Assembly (NCBI RefSeq): GCF_000739015.1
Contig: NZ_JPUG01000064.1
Span: forward strand, 62,001 to 126,000
Reading direction: 5' to 3'
Source: Microvirga sp. BSC39
GTDB taxonomy: Bacteria; Pseudomonadota; Alphaproteobacteria; Rhizobiales; Beijerinckiaceae
Length of the DNA stretch: 64,000 bases
Shown: one piece after another, positions 45,402 to 54,803 of the stretch
Position numbering within the stretch: position 1 is the first letter of the stretch
Layout of the letters: every line of letters begins with the position of its first letter
Notes under the pieces: generated by a model
Databases searched by the model: none
Told to the model about the DNA's origin: nothing
The model's input: only the letters and a program-made list of their open reading frames with translations
Made by a program: the position numbers and the translations under genes

Positions 45402-46616
45402 ATGTGTGTGCGGCCCTTTGGCGAGAGATGGCGAGCCCCCTATGCCTGCGACCCTTATGGGAGCCGTGGGCGGCTCTTCCCTGAGGCGATCTCCCCGACC
45501 CGCAGCGACTTCCAGCGCGACCGGGACCGGATCATCCATTCCTCCGCCTTCCGCCGGCTCAAGCACAAGACCCAGGTGTTCGTCTATCACGAGGGCGACC
45601 ATTTCCGGACCCGGCTGACCCACACCATCGAGGTAAGCCAGATCGCCAGGGCCCTGGCCCGCTCCCTCGGTCTCGATGAGGATCTGGCCGAAGCCCTGGC
45701 GCTCTCCCACGACCTCGGCCACACGCCCTTCGGCCATACGGGCGAGGATACGCTGGACGAGTGCATGGCGGGCTTCGGCGGCTTCGACCACAATGCCCAG
45801 GCCTTGCGCGTCGTGACCCGCCTGGAGCGCCGTTATGCGGAATATGACGGGCTGAACCTCACCTGGGAGACCCTGGAGGGGCTCGTCAAGCACAACGGCC
45901 CGCTCCTCGATGCGGATGGCAAGCCGACCCTGCGCTATGCTGCCCGGGGCGTGCCCCTGGCGATCCTCGAATACAATGCCCAGCAGGACCTGGAGCTCGC
46001 CACCCATGCCGGCGGCGAGGCGCAGGCCGCGGCCATTGCCGACGACATCGCCTATGACGCCCACGACATCGACGACGGCCTCAGGGCCGGGCTGTTCAGG
46101 ATCGAAGACCTGCGCGAGGTGCCGTTCATCGCGGAACTCCTGGCCGAGATCGATGTCCGCTATCCCAACCTCGATCTCTCCCGGCGCATCCACGAACTCA
46201 CCCGGCGCGTGATCACCCGCTTCGTCGAGGACGTGGTGAGGGAGGGGGAGCAGAGGATCGAGGCTCTGGCGCCAAAAAACGCCGGCGACATCCGGCAGGC
46301 GGGGCGCACGATGGTCTGCTTCTCGAAGGCCATGACGGAAGCCGACGCCTCGATCAAGCGCTTCCTCTATGCCCGCATGTACCGCCATCCTGACGTGATG
46401 CGGGTCCGGGCCCAGGCCGACGACGTGCTGCGCGATCTCTTTCGCCGCTTCAAGGCCGAGCCGGAACTCATGCCGGAAGAGTGGCAGGCCGACTTGCCGA
46501 GAGACGACGAGCCGCGTCTCGCCCGCCGGGTGGCGGATTACATCGCCGGCATGACGGACCGATATGCGATCCTCGAGCACCGGCGCCTGTTTGACGTGAC
46601 GCCGGACCTGCGTTAG
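45402..46616 (+). CDS. dgt: Deoxyguanosinetriphosphate triphosphohydrolase-like HD protein
   Basis: 404 residues. The HD phosphohydrolase core is visible: [20 protein letters not shown], then [19 protein letters not shown] (first metal His) and [16 protein letters not shown] (the H-D pair and following His), with [11 protein letters not shown] and [10 protein letters not shown] further on. This is the dGTPase type 2 subfamily, which removes triphosphate from dNTPs. The ATG at 45402 is preceded by CCGGGG. It is followed 49 nt later by argS, an order typical of Hyphomicrobiales. Confidence 0.95.
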   Translation: MCVRPFGERWRAPYACDPYGSRGRLFPEAISPTRSDFQRDRDRIIHSSAFRRLKHKTQVFVYHEGDHFRTRLTHTIEVSQIARALARSLGLDEDLAEALALSHDLGHTPFGHTGEDTLDECMAGFGGFDHNAQALRVVTRLERRYAEYDGLNLTWETLEGLVKHNGPLLDADGKPTLRYAARGVPLAILEYNAQQDLELATHAGGEAQAAAIADDIAYDAHDIDDGLRAGLFRIEDLREVPFIAELLAEIDVRYPNLDLSRRIHELTRRVITRFVEDVVREGEQRIEALAPKNAGDIRQAGRTMVCFSKAMTEADASIKRFLYARMYRHPDVMRVRAQADDVLRDLFRRFKAEPELMPEEWQADLPRDDEPRLARRVADYIAGMTDRYAILEHRRLFDVTPDLR

Positions 46617-46665
46617 GCGCACCGGATCATTCGGGGCCAAGGGGCCCCTCTAGAGACAGAGTACC

Positions 46666-48426
46666 ATGAACATTTTCGGGCTGTTCGAGAAGCGGGTTGC
46701 GGATGCGCTTGGCCGGTTGGCCGAAGGGGCCAAGATTCCCTCGGGGCTGGACGTCAGCCGCGTGGTGGTCGAGCCGCCGCGCGATCCATCCCACGGGGAT
46801 CTCGCCACGAATGCCGCCATGGTGCTGGCCAAGGAAGCGCGCATGAATCCGCGCGCTCTGGCCGAGTTGCTCGTCACAGACCTTCAGGACGATCCGCGCG
46901 TCACCAAGGTCGAGATCGCCGGTCCCGGTTTCATCAACATCCGCCTGAACGCAGCGGTGCTGCACGAGGTGCTGAGGGCTGCCGTCGTCGATGCCAACGG
47001 CTTCGGCCGCAGCGATCAGGGGGCGGGCGCTCCCGTGAACGTGGAATATGTCTCGGCCAACCCCACCGGCCCGATGCATGTGGGCCATTGCCGTGGCGCA
47101 GTGTTCGGGGATGCGCTCTCCGGGCTTCTCGACTTCGCCGGCTACAAGGTCACCCGCGAATACTACATCAACGATGCCGGTGCGCAGGTCGATGTCCTCG
47201 CCCGCTCGGCCTATCTCCGCTACAGGGAGGCCCTGGGCCAGGAAATCGGCGAGATCCCGGAAGGGCTCTATCCGGGCGACTACCTCAAGCCCGTCGGCGA
47301 GCTGCTCGCCAAGGAGCATGGCCGGAGCCTGCTCGACAGGCCGGAGGCCGAGTGGCTTCCGCTCGTGCGCGAGGCCTCCATCAACGCCATGATGGACATG
47401 ATCCGCAGCGATCTCGCGGTGCTCAACATCCACCACGACGTGTTCTTCTCCGAGCGCTCCCTGCAGCTCGGCGCCGAGGATCAGGTGAAGGCACTGATCG
47501 AGGGGCTGCGTTCGCGCGACCTCGTCTATATGGGCCGCCTGCCGCCTCCCAAGGGGCAGAAGGACGAGGACTGGGAGGATCGCGAGCAGCTCCTGTTCCG
47601 CGCCACCGCGTTCGGCGACGAGGTCGACCGTCCGCTGCTCAAGTCGGACGGCTCCTACACCTATTTCGCCTCCGACATCGCCTATCACCGCTCCAAGTTC
47701 GAGCGCGGCTTCGCCTCCATGATCGACGTGTGGGGGGCCGATCACGGCGGCTACGTGAAGCGCATGCAGGCGGCCGTGAAGGCGGTGTCCGACAACCGGG
47801 CCGATCTCGACGTGAAGCTCTGCCAGCTCGTGAAGCTGCTGCGCGGCGGCGAGCCGGTGAAGATGTCCAAGCGCTCGGGCGACTTCGTGACCCTGCGCGA
47901 GGTGGTCGACGAGGTGGGCCGGGACGCCACCCGCTTCATGATGATCTTCCGCAAGAACGACGCGACCCTGGATTTCGACCTCGCCAAGGTGGTCGAGCAG
48001 TCCAAGGACAACCCGGTCTTCTACGTCCAATACGCCCATGCCCGCTGCGCCTCCGTGTTCCGGCAGGCCGGGGAGGCGTACCCGGGCGCGGACTTCTCGG
48101 CCGCTCAGCTTGAACGGGCCAATCTGTCGATTCTGAGTGACGAAGCGGAAATGGACATCATCCACCGCATCGCCCAGTTCCCGAGGGTCATCGAGGCGGC
48201 GGCGGAAGCACACGAGCCGCACCGGGTCGCGTTTTACCTCTACGATCTCGCCAGCGCCTTCCATAGCTTATGGAATAAGGGCAAAGACTTGCCGCAATTA
48301 CGCTTTGTTAATCTAACTGATAAAGAGTCAACACAAGCGAGGCTCGCTCTCGTGCATGCCCTGAAGGGTGTGCTCGCATCTGGTCTCGCAATCCTGGGCG
48401 TTACGGCACCTGACGAAATGCGATAG
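46666..48426 (+). CDS. argS: Arginyl-tRNA synthetase
   Basis: 586 residues. An N-terminal Add-1 domain (residues 1-110) is followed by the class I signature [24 protein letters not shown] with its HVGH form of the HIGH motif. KMSKR in [11 protein letters not shown] is the second ATP-site motif. The C-terminal DALR anticodon-binding domain has [13 protein letters not shown]. It charges tRNA(Arg). GAGACAGAGTACC precedes the ATG. A small hairpin (CCTAAAGCG...CGCTTAGG, about 48428-48455) follows the stop. Confidence 0.97.
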   Translation: MNIFGLFEKRVADALGRLAEGAKIPSGLDVSRVVVEPPRDPSHGDLATNAAMVLAKEARMNPRALAELLVTDLQDDPRVTKVEIAGPGFINIRLNAAVLHEVLRAAVVDANGFGRSDQGAGAPVNVEYVSANPTGPMHVGHCRGAVFGDALSGLLDFAGYKVTREYYINDAGAQVDVLARSAYLRYREALGQEIGEIPEGLYPGDYLKPVGELLAKEHGRSLLDRPEAEWLPLVREASINAMMDMIRSDLAVLNIHHDVFFSERSLQLGAEDQVKALIEGLRSRDLVYMGRLPPPKGQKDEDWEDREQLLFRATAFGDEVDRPLLKSDGSYTYFASDIAYHRSKFERGFASMIDVWGADHGGYVKRMQAAVKAVSDNRADLDVKLCQLVKLLRGGEPVKMSKRSGDFVTLREVVDEVGRDATRFMMIFRKNDATLDFDLAKVVEQSKDNPVFYVQYAHARCASVFRQAGEAYPGADFSAAQLERANLSILSDEAEMDIIHRIAQFPRVIEAAAEAHEPHRVAFYLYDLASAFHSLWNKGKDLPQLRFVNLTDKESTQARLALVHALKGVLASGLAILGVTAPDEMR

Positions 48427-48533
48427 TGTTTCCTAAAGCGGATCAAGCGCTTAGGGGTTGCTCGCCTTGGGTCCTGTCACGTCGTGCCGGCGGAGCAACG
48501 GGTGCTCCTGTCGCGTAACTGGAGATCCGGCGC

Positions 48534-49967
48534 ATGAGCGAATCACCGAAGCCCCGTTTTGCCATCGACCTCAACGAGATCGAGCGGCAACTCGCCCAGG
48601 CGGGCGCCCCGCAGAACCATCAGGCCTCTGCCACGCGGAACGATCCGCTGGCGGAATTGGCCCGTATTGTTGGGCAAGACGATCCTTTTCAACAGATTTT
48701 GGCCAATGATGGCTCGTCCCGCCCGCGCCAGCAGAGCGCGTCGGTCGACGACCTTTTCGCCGTCCGCGACACTATGACGCCTGCTGCCCGCGAGGTCCCG
48801 GTCCGGGCGCCTCACGCAGGCCAGGCTCATCAGTCCTACGATCAGGACGCCTATCCTCATGCCCGCGCCCCCGAGCCGGCTTATGGCCATCAGCCTGCCC
48901 GTCAGGACCAGGGTTATGACCAGCAGGACTCCTACGGCAACGAGGCCTATGCGCAGGATTACTACTCGGATCAGGCCGCCCAGTACCCCGATCAGGGCTA
49001 CGACGATGCCGACCGCGCCGATTATCCTCCGGTGGAGAAGGCCCGCTCCCGCAAGGGGCCGGTTGCCATCGCGGCCGTGATCGGCGCTCTCGTGCTCGGC
49101 GGCGGCGGCGCCTACATGGCGTCGGGTTCCTCCTCCATCACGGGCGGCGAGCCGCCGTTGATCAAGGCTGACAACGAGCCGACCAAGGTGCAGCCGCAGA
49201 ACCCGGGCGGGGTCGAGATCCCGAACCAGAACAAGCAGATCTACGAGCGTGCCAACCAGAACGGCGCCACCAAGGTGGTGAACCGCGAGGAGCAGCCCGT
49301 CGATGTGCAGCAGACCGTGCGCATGAACGGCAACGCCGTGGCGGACGCCACCGGCGGCACCGTCGGCGCGTCGGGCAAGCCGCAGCAGACTGCCAGCCTG
49401 AACCTCGGCGAGCCGAAGAAGGTCCGCACGGTCACGATCCGTCCGGATGGAACCATGGCCGGCGAGGCACCGGCTCCCCAGCCTGCCGCTCCTGCTGCCA
49501 TGACCCTGCCTCCCCAGGCCCAGCACGCTCCGGTTCAGACGGCTTCCGCTCACGTACCGGTCGCGCAGCCCAAGTCGGTTGCGAGCACACCCGTGGCGGC
49601 TCCGGCCACCCCGGCTCCGACCCCGAAGCCCACGCCGGCCGCGGCGACACCCTCCAGCACCCCGGCACCGCAACAGGTGGCCTCGGTTCAGCCGGCGGCT
49701 CCCGCGGCTGCGGAGACGACCCCGACCGGGGGCTTTGCCGTGCAGCTGGGCGTTGCCACCTCCGAGACGGCGGCCCAGTCCGTCTTCGCTTCGTTCCAGC
49801 GCAAGTATTCGGACCTGGAAGGCCAGCCCTCGATGATCCGCAAGGCCGAGGTGAACGGCAATACCGTCTACCGCGTGCGCGTCGGGCCGATGTCGAAGGA
49901 GGAGGCATCCTCCCTCTGCTCCAAGCTCCAGGGGCAGGGCGGCCAATGCTTCGTGGCCAAGAACTGA
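48534..49967 (+). CDS. SPOR-domain membrane protein
   Basis: 477 residues. The cytoplasmic N-terminal part (about 175 residues) is rich in Gln, Tyr, Asp and Pro; a single transmembrane helix follows (KGPVAIAAVIGALVLGGGGAYMASG, about residues 178-200). The periplasmic Pro/Ala/Thr-rich linker (residues 300-395) leads to a C-terminal SPOR domain: GGFAVQLGVATSETAAQSVFASFQRKY ... YRVRVGPMSKEEASSLCSKLQGQGGQCFVAKN. SPOR domains bind denuded glycan strands at the septum, so a role in division is likely. Conserved next to argS and nagZ in this order of bacteria. Confidence 0.9.
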   Translation: MSESPKPRFAIDLNEIERQLAQAGAPQNHQASATRNDPLAELARIVGQDDPFQQILANDGSSRPRQQSASVDDLFAVRDTMTPAAREVPVRAPHAGQAHQSYDQDAYPHARAPEPAYGHQPARQDQGYDQQDSYGNEAYAQDYYSDQAAQYPDQGYDDADRADYPPVEKARSRKGPVAIAAVIGALVLGGGGAYMASGSSSITGGEPPLIKADNEPTKVQPQNPGGVEIPNQNKQIYERANQNGATKVVNREEQPVDVQQTVRMNGNAVADATGGTVGASGKPQQTASLNLGEPKKVRTVTIRPDGTMAGEAPAPQPAAPAAMTLPPQAQHAPVQTASAHVPVAQPKSVASTPVAAPATPAPTPKPTPAAATPSSTPAPQQVASVQPAAPAAAETTPTGGFAVQLGVATSETAAQSVFASFQRKYSDLEGQPSMIRKAEVNGNTVYRVRVGPMSKEEASSLCSKLQGQGGQCFVAKN

Positions 49968-49999
49968 CTTAGCTTGTTACTGAACAAGCTTGGCCGATT

Positions 50000-50110
50000 G
50001 CGCATCGTGCGGAAAAGTGGTCCCGGTTTTCCGCATCAACGATGCGCAAAACGAAACATGAGCATCGATTTGATCCCAAAAGTGGTGCCCACTTTTGGGT
50101 CCGATGCTCT
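50000..50110. repeat. Palindromic element D, copy 1
   Basis: The first hairpin is CGCATCGTGCGGAAAAGTGG...CCGCATCAACGATGCG (50001-50046). The second is GAGCATCGATTTGATCCC...GGGTCCGATGCTC (50060-50109), with the inner stem CCCAAAAGTGG / CCACTTTTGGG. It lies between the SPOR gene and nagZ. Copy 2 is at 58530-58642. Confidence 0.85.
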
Positions 50111-50152
50111 AGATTTCTTGACCCTGCCGAGCAGGGGACGTAAGGCGCGGGT

Positions 50153-51172
50153 ATGAACACCCGCGCCTTTATTGCTGGATGCTCCGGCTTTGAGCTCACC
50201 CCCGACGAGGCTGCTTTCTTCCGGGAAGCGCAGCCTTGGGGCTTCATCCTGTTCCGCCGCAACGTGGACACCCCTGAGCAGGTGAGGGCGCTCTGCGCCT
50301 CCTTGAGGGACACGGTCGGACGTGCCGACGCCCCGATCCTCATCGATCAGGAAGGCGGCAGGGTTCAGCGGATGGGACCGCCGCACTGGCCGAAATACCC
50401 GGCCGGGCGCACCTATGGACAGCTCCACGCCAACGATCCGCTCGTCCAGCGGGAGATCACCCGCCTCGGTGCGCGGCTGATTGCCTACGATCTGCGGTCC
50501 GTCGGGATCACGGTGGATTGCCTGCCCGTCCTCGACGTGCCGTCGCCGGGCTCCCACGACATCATCGGCGACCGGGCCTACGGCAAGACGCCCGCCCAGG
50601 TGGCCGTGCTCGGCCGGGCTGCCGCCGAGGGCCTGATGGCCGGCGGCGTCCTGCCGGTGGTCAAGCACATGCCGGGCCACGGCCGGGCCGGGGCCGACAG
50701 CCACCTGGCGCTGCCTGTGGTCGAAGCCTCCCGCGAGGAGCTGGAGCGGCACGATTTCGCGCCCTTCCGCATGCTCACCGACATGCCGCTCGCGATGACG
50801 GCCCACGTGGTCTACACGGCCCTCGACCCCGACCATCCCGCCACCACCTCCCGCATCGTCATGGAGGAGATCATCCGCGGCCATATCGGGTATGACGGGC
50901 TGGTGATGACCGACGACCTGTCCATGCATGCCCTCTCAGGATCCTTCCGGAGCCGCACCGAGGCCGCCTTTGCGGCGGGCTGCGACATGGGCCTCCACTG
51001 CAACGGCAGCATGGAGGAGATGAGCGCGGTGGCCGAGGCCGCACCCGTGCTGGCGGGCGATGCCCTGCGTCGCGCTAACGCAGCGTTAGCGCGCATCACC
51101 CACGATCCGGAGCCTCTGGATCCTGTGGATGCCCGGGCCCGGCTCGATTCCGCTCTTGCGATGATCGCCTAA
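50153..51172 (+). CDS. nagZ: Beta-N-acetylhexosaminidase
   Basis: 339 residues, glycoside hydrolase family 3. The GH3/NagZ signature is KHMPGHGRAGADSHL (His and Asp in the catalytic loop; the His-Asp dyad of NagZ is here), and LVMTDDLSMHAL carries the nucleophile Asp. RDEGGRVQR-type IDQEGGRVQRMGPPHW is the substrate-binding N-terminal motif. It removes GlcNAc from muropeptides during peptidoglycan recycling in the cytoplasm. It is preceded by palindromic element D and is followed 38 nt later by scpA. Confidence 0.95.
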   Translation: MNTRAFIAGCSGFELTPDEAAFFREAQPWGFILFRRNVDTPEQVRALCASLRDTVGRADAPILIDQEGGRVQRMGPPHWPKYPAGRTYGQLHANDPLVQREITRLGARLIAYDLRSVGITVDCLPVLDVPSPGSHDIIGDRAYGKTPAQVAVLGRAAAEGLMAGGVLPVVKHMPGHGRAGADSHLALPVVEASREELERHDFAPFRMLTDMPLAMTAHVVYTALDPDHPATTSRIVMEEIIRGHIGYDGLVMTDDLSMHALSGSFRSRTEAAFAAGCDMGLHCNGSMEEMSAVAEAAPVLAGDALRRANAALARITHDPEPLDPVDARARLDSALAMIA

Positions 51173-51210
51173 AGCCCGTGAAGCTTCGCGGAGTGAGTTG
51201 AGTACCATCC

Positions 51211-52011
51211 ATGGCAAAGCCCTTACCTTTTGACGAAGTCGAGCTGAACGAGCGCGCCGAGGGCGAGCCGGCTCTGCTCGTCGATGTGGACGGGTTCGAA
51301 GGGCCGCTCGACCTGCTGCTCGAACTCGCCCGCCGCCAGAAGGTGGACCTCCACCGCATCTCGATCCTGGCGCTCGCCGAGCAGTACATCGCCTTCATCG
51401 AGGCGGCGCGGCGCATGCGCTTGGAGCTGGCGGCCGACTACCTCGTGATGGCGGCGTGGCTCGCCTACCTCAAGTCCCGCCTCCTGCTGCCCGAGCCGCC
51501 GAAAGGCGAGGAGCCGAGCGCCGAGGATCTGGCCTCTGCGCTCGCCCTGCGCCTGCGCCGCCTGGAGGCGATCCGCGAGGCGGCGAAGAGGATGGGCGAG
51601 CGTTCCTGGCTCGGCCGCGACGTGTTCGCCCGCGGCGCGCCGGAGCCGGTGATCATCACCCGGGATTCCCATTACGAGGCCAGCCTCTACGACCTGCTCA
51701 AGGCCTATGCCCAGCAGCGGCAGATCCAGTTCAACGCCCGGGTGTCCCTGCACAAGCGCAACGTCTGGTCCCTGGTCGACGCCCGCGAGGCCCTGGAGCG
51801 CCTGGTCGGACACCTGAGCGACTGGGTGACCCTCGATACTTATCTCGTGGAATACATGGTCGAGCCCGCCATGCGCCCGACCGTTCTGGCCTCCGCCCTC
51901 TCTGCCACCCTGGAAATGGTGCGGGAAGGCAAGCTCACGGTCCGCCAGGACGAGGCCTTCGCCCCGGTCTGGGTCAAGCCCGTGGCGGACCAGGCCGAGG
52001 CAGGAGTTTAG
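51211..52011 (+). CDS. scpA: Segregation and condensation protein A
   Basis: 266 residues. The N-terminal LVDVDGFEGPLDLLLELARRQKVDLHRISILALAEQYIAFIE is the ScpA hallmark, followed by LAADYLVMAAWLAYLKSRLLLPEP. The C-terminal winged-helix-like part (EMVREGKLTVRQDEAFAPVWV) is also typical. ScpA is the kleisin that bridges SMC heads and works with ScpB in chromosome condensation. scpB begins 1 nt after its stop. Confidence 0.95.
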   Translation: MAKPLPFDEVELNERAEGEPALLVDVDGFEGPLDLLLELARRQKVDLHRISILALAEQYIAFIEAARRMRLELAADYLVMAAWLAYLKSRLLLPEPPKGEEPSAEDLASALALRLRRLEAIREAAKRMGERSWLGRDVFARGAPEPVIITRDSHYEASLYDLLKAYAQQRQIQFNARVSLHKRNVWSLVDAREALERLVGHLSDWVTLDTYLVEYMVEPAMRPTVLASALSATLEMVREGKLTVRQDEAFAPVWVKPVADQAEAGV

Positions 52012-52012
52012 G

Positions 52013-52732
52013 ATGCTGCCCGACATGCAGGACGAAGTCCCCGAGACCATGGAAGACGAGGCTCCCGAGGCCATCCATGTGCCCGACCACGGCGAAGCCA
52101 TGCGCATCGCCGAGGCGCTGCTGTTCGCCTCGGCCGCGCCCCTGAGCGCCGAAGAATTGGCCGGCCGCCTGCCGGAAGGCGCCGACGTGGAGAAGATCCT
52201 GCAGGATCTGGCCGAGCTTTATGCGCTCCGTGGCGTCAATCTCGTCAAGGTTGCGGGAAAATGGACCTTCCGCACGGCGAGCGACCTGTCCTTCGTGCTC
52301 GCCCGCGACGTGGTCGAGCAGCGCAAGCTCTCCCGCGCCGCCATGGAGACCCTGGCGATCATCGCCTACCACCAGCCGGTGACCCGGGCCGAGATCGAGG
52401 AGATCCGCGGCGTCGCCACGTCGAAGGGCACCATCGACCTGCTCCTGGAGACGGGCTGGATCCGCCTGCGCGGCCGCCGGAAGGCGCCGGGGCGTCCGGT
52501 CACCTACGGCACCACACCGGCCTTCCTGGAGCATTTCGGCCTCGACGCCATCGAGGACCTGCCGGGCCTCGAGGAGCTGAAGGGCGCAGGCTTCATCGAA
52601 GGCCGCGTTCCCTCCGACTTCTCGGTGCCGATCCCGTCCGATGCCGATGCCCTGCGCGAGGATGAGGATCCCCTCGACGACGATCTCCTGCAGCCTCTGG
52701 ACATGCACCAGACCGAGGCAGGCGAGGAATGA
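52013..52732 (+). CDS. scpB: Segregation and condensation protein B
   Basis: 239 residues. Two winged-helix units are recognisable: [30 protein letters not shown] and [59 protein letters not shown], the ScpB signature. ScpB binds the ScpA kleisin and regulates the SMC ATPase. It overlaps the next ABC ATPase gene by 4 nt, an unusual link between chromosome condensation and a transport ATPase. Confidence 0.95.
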   Translation: [239 protein letters not shown]

Positions 52733-53853
52733 CCGACAGGCCAGCGGGCTTCGCCCTCGACCGGTTCCGCTTGCCCCGATGGGGCCAGCGCGGCACGGCG
52801 GGCGCCTCGATTCCCGCCCAGCTCACCTTCGAGACCATCGTCCAGGCCTATGGCAGCCAGCGCGCCCTCGACGGGGTCTCGCTCACCATCGAGCCGGGCG
52901 AGATCGTCTGCCTGCTCGGCCATTCCGGCTGCGGAAAGACGACCCTGCTGCGCATCGCGGCCGGCGTGGAGGCTCCCACCTCCGGCCGGGTGCTCATGGA
53001 TGGCCTGGAGGCGAGCGGACCGCGTGCCTTCGTGGAGCCGGAGAAGCGCGGCATCGGGTTGATGTTTCAGGATTATGCCCTGTTCCCGCACATGACGATC
53101 CTGCAGAACATCATGTTCGGCCTGAAGGATCTCTCGGCGTCCGAGGCCGGCGTCGCGGCCCGCCGGGCACTGTCCCGCGTCGGCCTGGAGCACTACGCCA
53201 ACGAGTACCCCCACACCCTGTCGGGCGGCGAGCAGCAGCGGGTGGCCCTGGCGCGCTCCATCGCGCCCCGCCCCGGGGTGCTGCTCATGGACGAGCCGTT
53301 CTCCAACCTCGACCGGCGCATGCGCGATGCGATCCGCGACGAGACCGTCGCGATCTTGAGAGAAACCGGCGCTACGACCATCGTGGTGACCCACGACCCG
53401 GAGGAGGCCATGCGGATCGCCGACCGGATCGTGCTGATGCGAGCCGGCCGGATCATCCAGCAGGGCCAGGCCGAGGCGATCTACCAGAGGCCGGAGAACC
53501 TCTTTGCAGCCCGGTTCTTCTGCGACTTCAACGAGCTTGAGGGCACAGTGCGCAATGGCCAGGTGAGCTGCCCGGTCGGCGTTTTCCCGGCGCCGCACTT
53601 GGCCGATGGCCCCGCCATCGTCTGCGTGCGCCCGCAAGGGGTGAGGCTGAGGCCGGCGGGCTTCTGCCTGCCGGGGCGGGTGGTCTCGCGCCGGTTCCTC
53701 GGGGAGGTCGATCTGGTCCATATCGACGTGCAGGGCGTCGACCGCCCGCTCCAGGCCCGCGTTCACGATCCCGTTGACGTGAAGGAGGGACAGGATGTGG
53801 GCATCGATGTCGATACGAAGGATGTCCTTGTTTTCGCCGCGTCCGACGCATAG
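52729..53853 (+). CDS. ABC transporter ATP-binding protein, FbpC/PotA-like, without a nearby permease
   Basis: 374 residues. ATPase motifs are complete: Walker A GHSGCGKTT, Q-loop LMFQDYALFPHM, signature LSGGEQQR, Walker B VLLMDEPFSNLD and switch VVTHDPEEAM. A C-terminal TOBE-type domain follows (about residues 270-374). This arrangement is that of iron(III), spermidine and related importer ATPases. It overlaps scpB (ATGA) and is followed by tatA after 58 nt. No permease or binding protein gene lies nearby, so either it serves a remote permease or has another role. Confidence 0.88.
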   Translation: MTDRPAGFALDRFRLPRWGQRGTAGASIPAQLTFETIVQAYGSQRALDGVSLTIEPGEIVCLLGHSGCGKTTLLRIAAGVEAPTSGRVLMDGLEASGPRAFVEPEKRGIGLMFQDYALFPHMTILQNIMFGLKDLSASEAGVAARRALSRVGLEHYANEYPHTLSGGEQQRVALARSIAPRPGVLLMDEPFSNLDRRMRDAIRDETVAILRETGATTIVVTHDPEEAMRIADRIVLMRAGRIIQQGQAEAIYQRPENLFAARFFCDFNELEGTVRNGQVSCPVGVFPAPHLADGPAIVCVRPQGVRLRPAGFCLPGRVVSRRFLGEVDLVHIDVQGVDRPLQARVHDPVDVKEGQDVGIDVDTKDVLVFAASDA

Positions 53854-53911
53854 GTTGGCGGCGAGTTCCTAATCTGAAACGCCGCGCCTCTCGAGGCGCA
53901 GGAGGATTGCC

Positions 53912-54157
53912 ATGGGTGGCACGAGTATTTGGCACTGGATCGTCGTGGGTCTGATCGTCGTCCTGCTGTTCGGACGCGGCAAGATCTCCGACATGATGGG
54001 CGACGTCGCAAAGGGCATCAAGGCCTTCAAGAAGGGCATGTCCGAGGACGACACCCCGGCAAAGCCGGTGCAGCCGTCCGAGCCCGTCCGGACCATCGAT
54101 CACCAGAACGGGACGACCACCACGACCACCGTCACGACGGACCACAAGGTCGGCTAA
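53912..54157 (+). CDS. tatA: Sec-independent protein translocase TatA
   Basis: 81 residues: a membrane helix [41 protein letters not shown], with the invariant F-G-R-G and the amphipathic helix of TatA, then an acidic/Thr-rich tail. TatA oligomers form the pore of the twin-arginine system that exports folded proteins. AGGAGG lies 7 nt before the ATG. It is the first of tatABC. Confidence 0.95.
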   Translation: MGGTSIWHWIVVGLIVVLLFGRGKISDMMGDVAKGIKAFKKGMSEDDTPAKPVQPSEPVRTIDHQNGTTTTTTVTTDHKVG

Positions 54158-54230
54158 GCTTTCGCCAGCCGCCGCTTCGTGTGGTGTATCAGTACGCGTG
54201 AGTATCTAAGGGCAGGTTCGAGGCCACGTC

Positions 54231-54803
54231 ATGTTGGACATGAGCTGGGGTGAGATCATGGTGATCGGCGCCGTTGCGCTGATCGTGATCGGCCCGAAGG
54301 ATCTGCCGAAGGCTCTGCGGACCGTGGGGCAGATGACCGGCAAGCTCCGCCGCATGGCGTCGGAGTTCCAGGGCCAGTTCAACGAGGCCATGCGGGAAGC
54401 CGACCTCGACGAGGTCAAGAAGCAGCTCCAGAGCGTGAACGAGGCCGTTCCGTCGCTCAACACGAGCTTCAACCCGATCCAGACGATCCGGGACGAGCTG
54501 AAGACCTCCATCGAGGCGCCTGCCGCAACCCCCGAGAAGGCGCCCGAGCCGGAGAGCACTCCGGAGGCTGCCCAAGAGGCAACCCAGGCGTCTGTTCAGG
54601 CACCTTCCGATGCTTCGGTGCAGGCCGTGGTCGAGGGACGGGCGCCGGAGCCTGCCGATCCGCTCGTCGACCTGCCGCTACCGCCGAGTGTCGACCCGGC
54701 GACGGAGATTGCCGAGTCCCTGCGGCGGGAAACCGAATACGAGGCGCAGCAGGCTGCTCTTGCTGCACAATTGTCAGAGAAACCGGACGCGAAAGTCGGA
54801 TGA
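54231..54803 (+). CDS. tatB: Sec-independent protein translocase TatB
   Basis: 190 residues. The N-terminal helix MLDMSWGEIMVIGAVALIVIGPKDLPKALRTVGQMTGKLRRMASEFQGQFNEAMRE has the invariant Gly-Pro-x-x-x-Pro hinge of TatB, followed by a long amphipathic helix and a Pro/Ala/Glu-rich tail. With TatC it forms the receptor for twin-arginine signal peptides. The stop overlaps tatC by 4 nt. Confidence 0.95.
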   Translation: MLDMSWGEIMVIGAVALIVIGPKDLPKALRTVGQMTGKLRRMASEFQGQFNEAMREADLDEVKKQLQSVNEAVPSLNTSFNPIQTIRDELKTSIEAPAATPEKAPEPESTPEAAQEATQASVQAPSDASVQAVVEGRAPEPADPLVDLPLPPSVDPATEIAESLRRETEYEAQQAALAAQLSEKPDAKVG

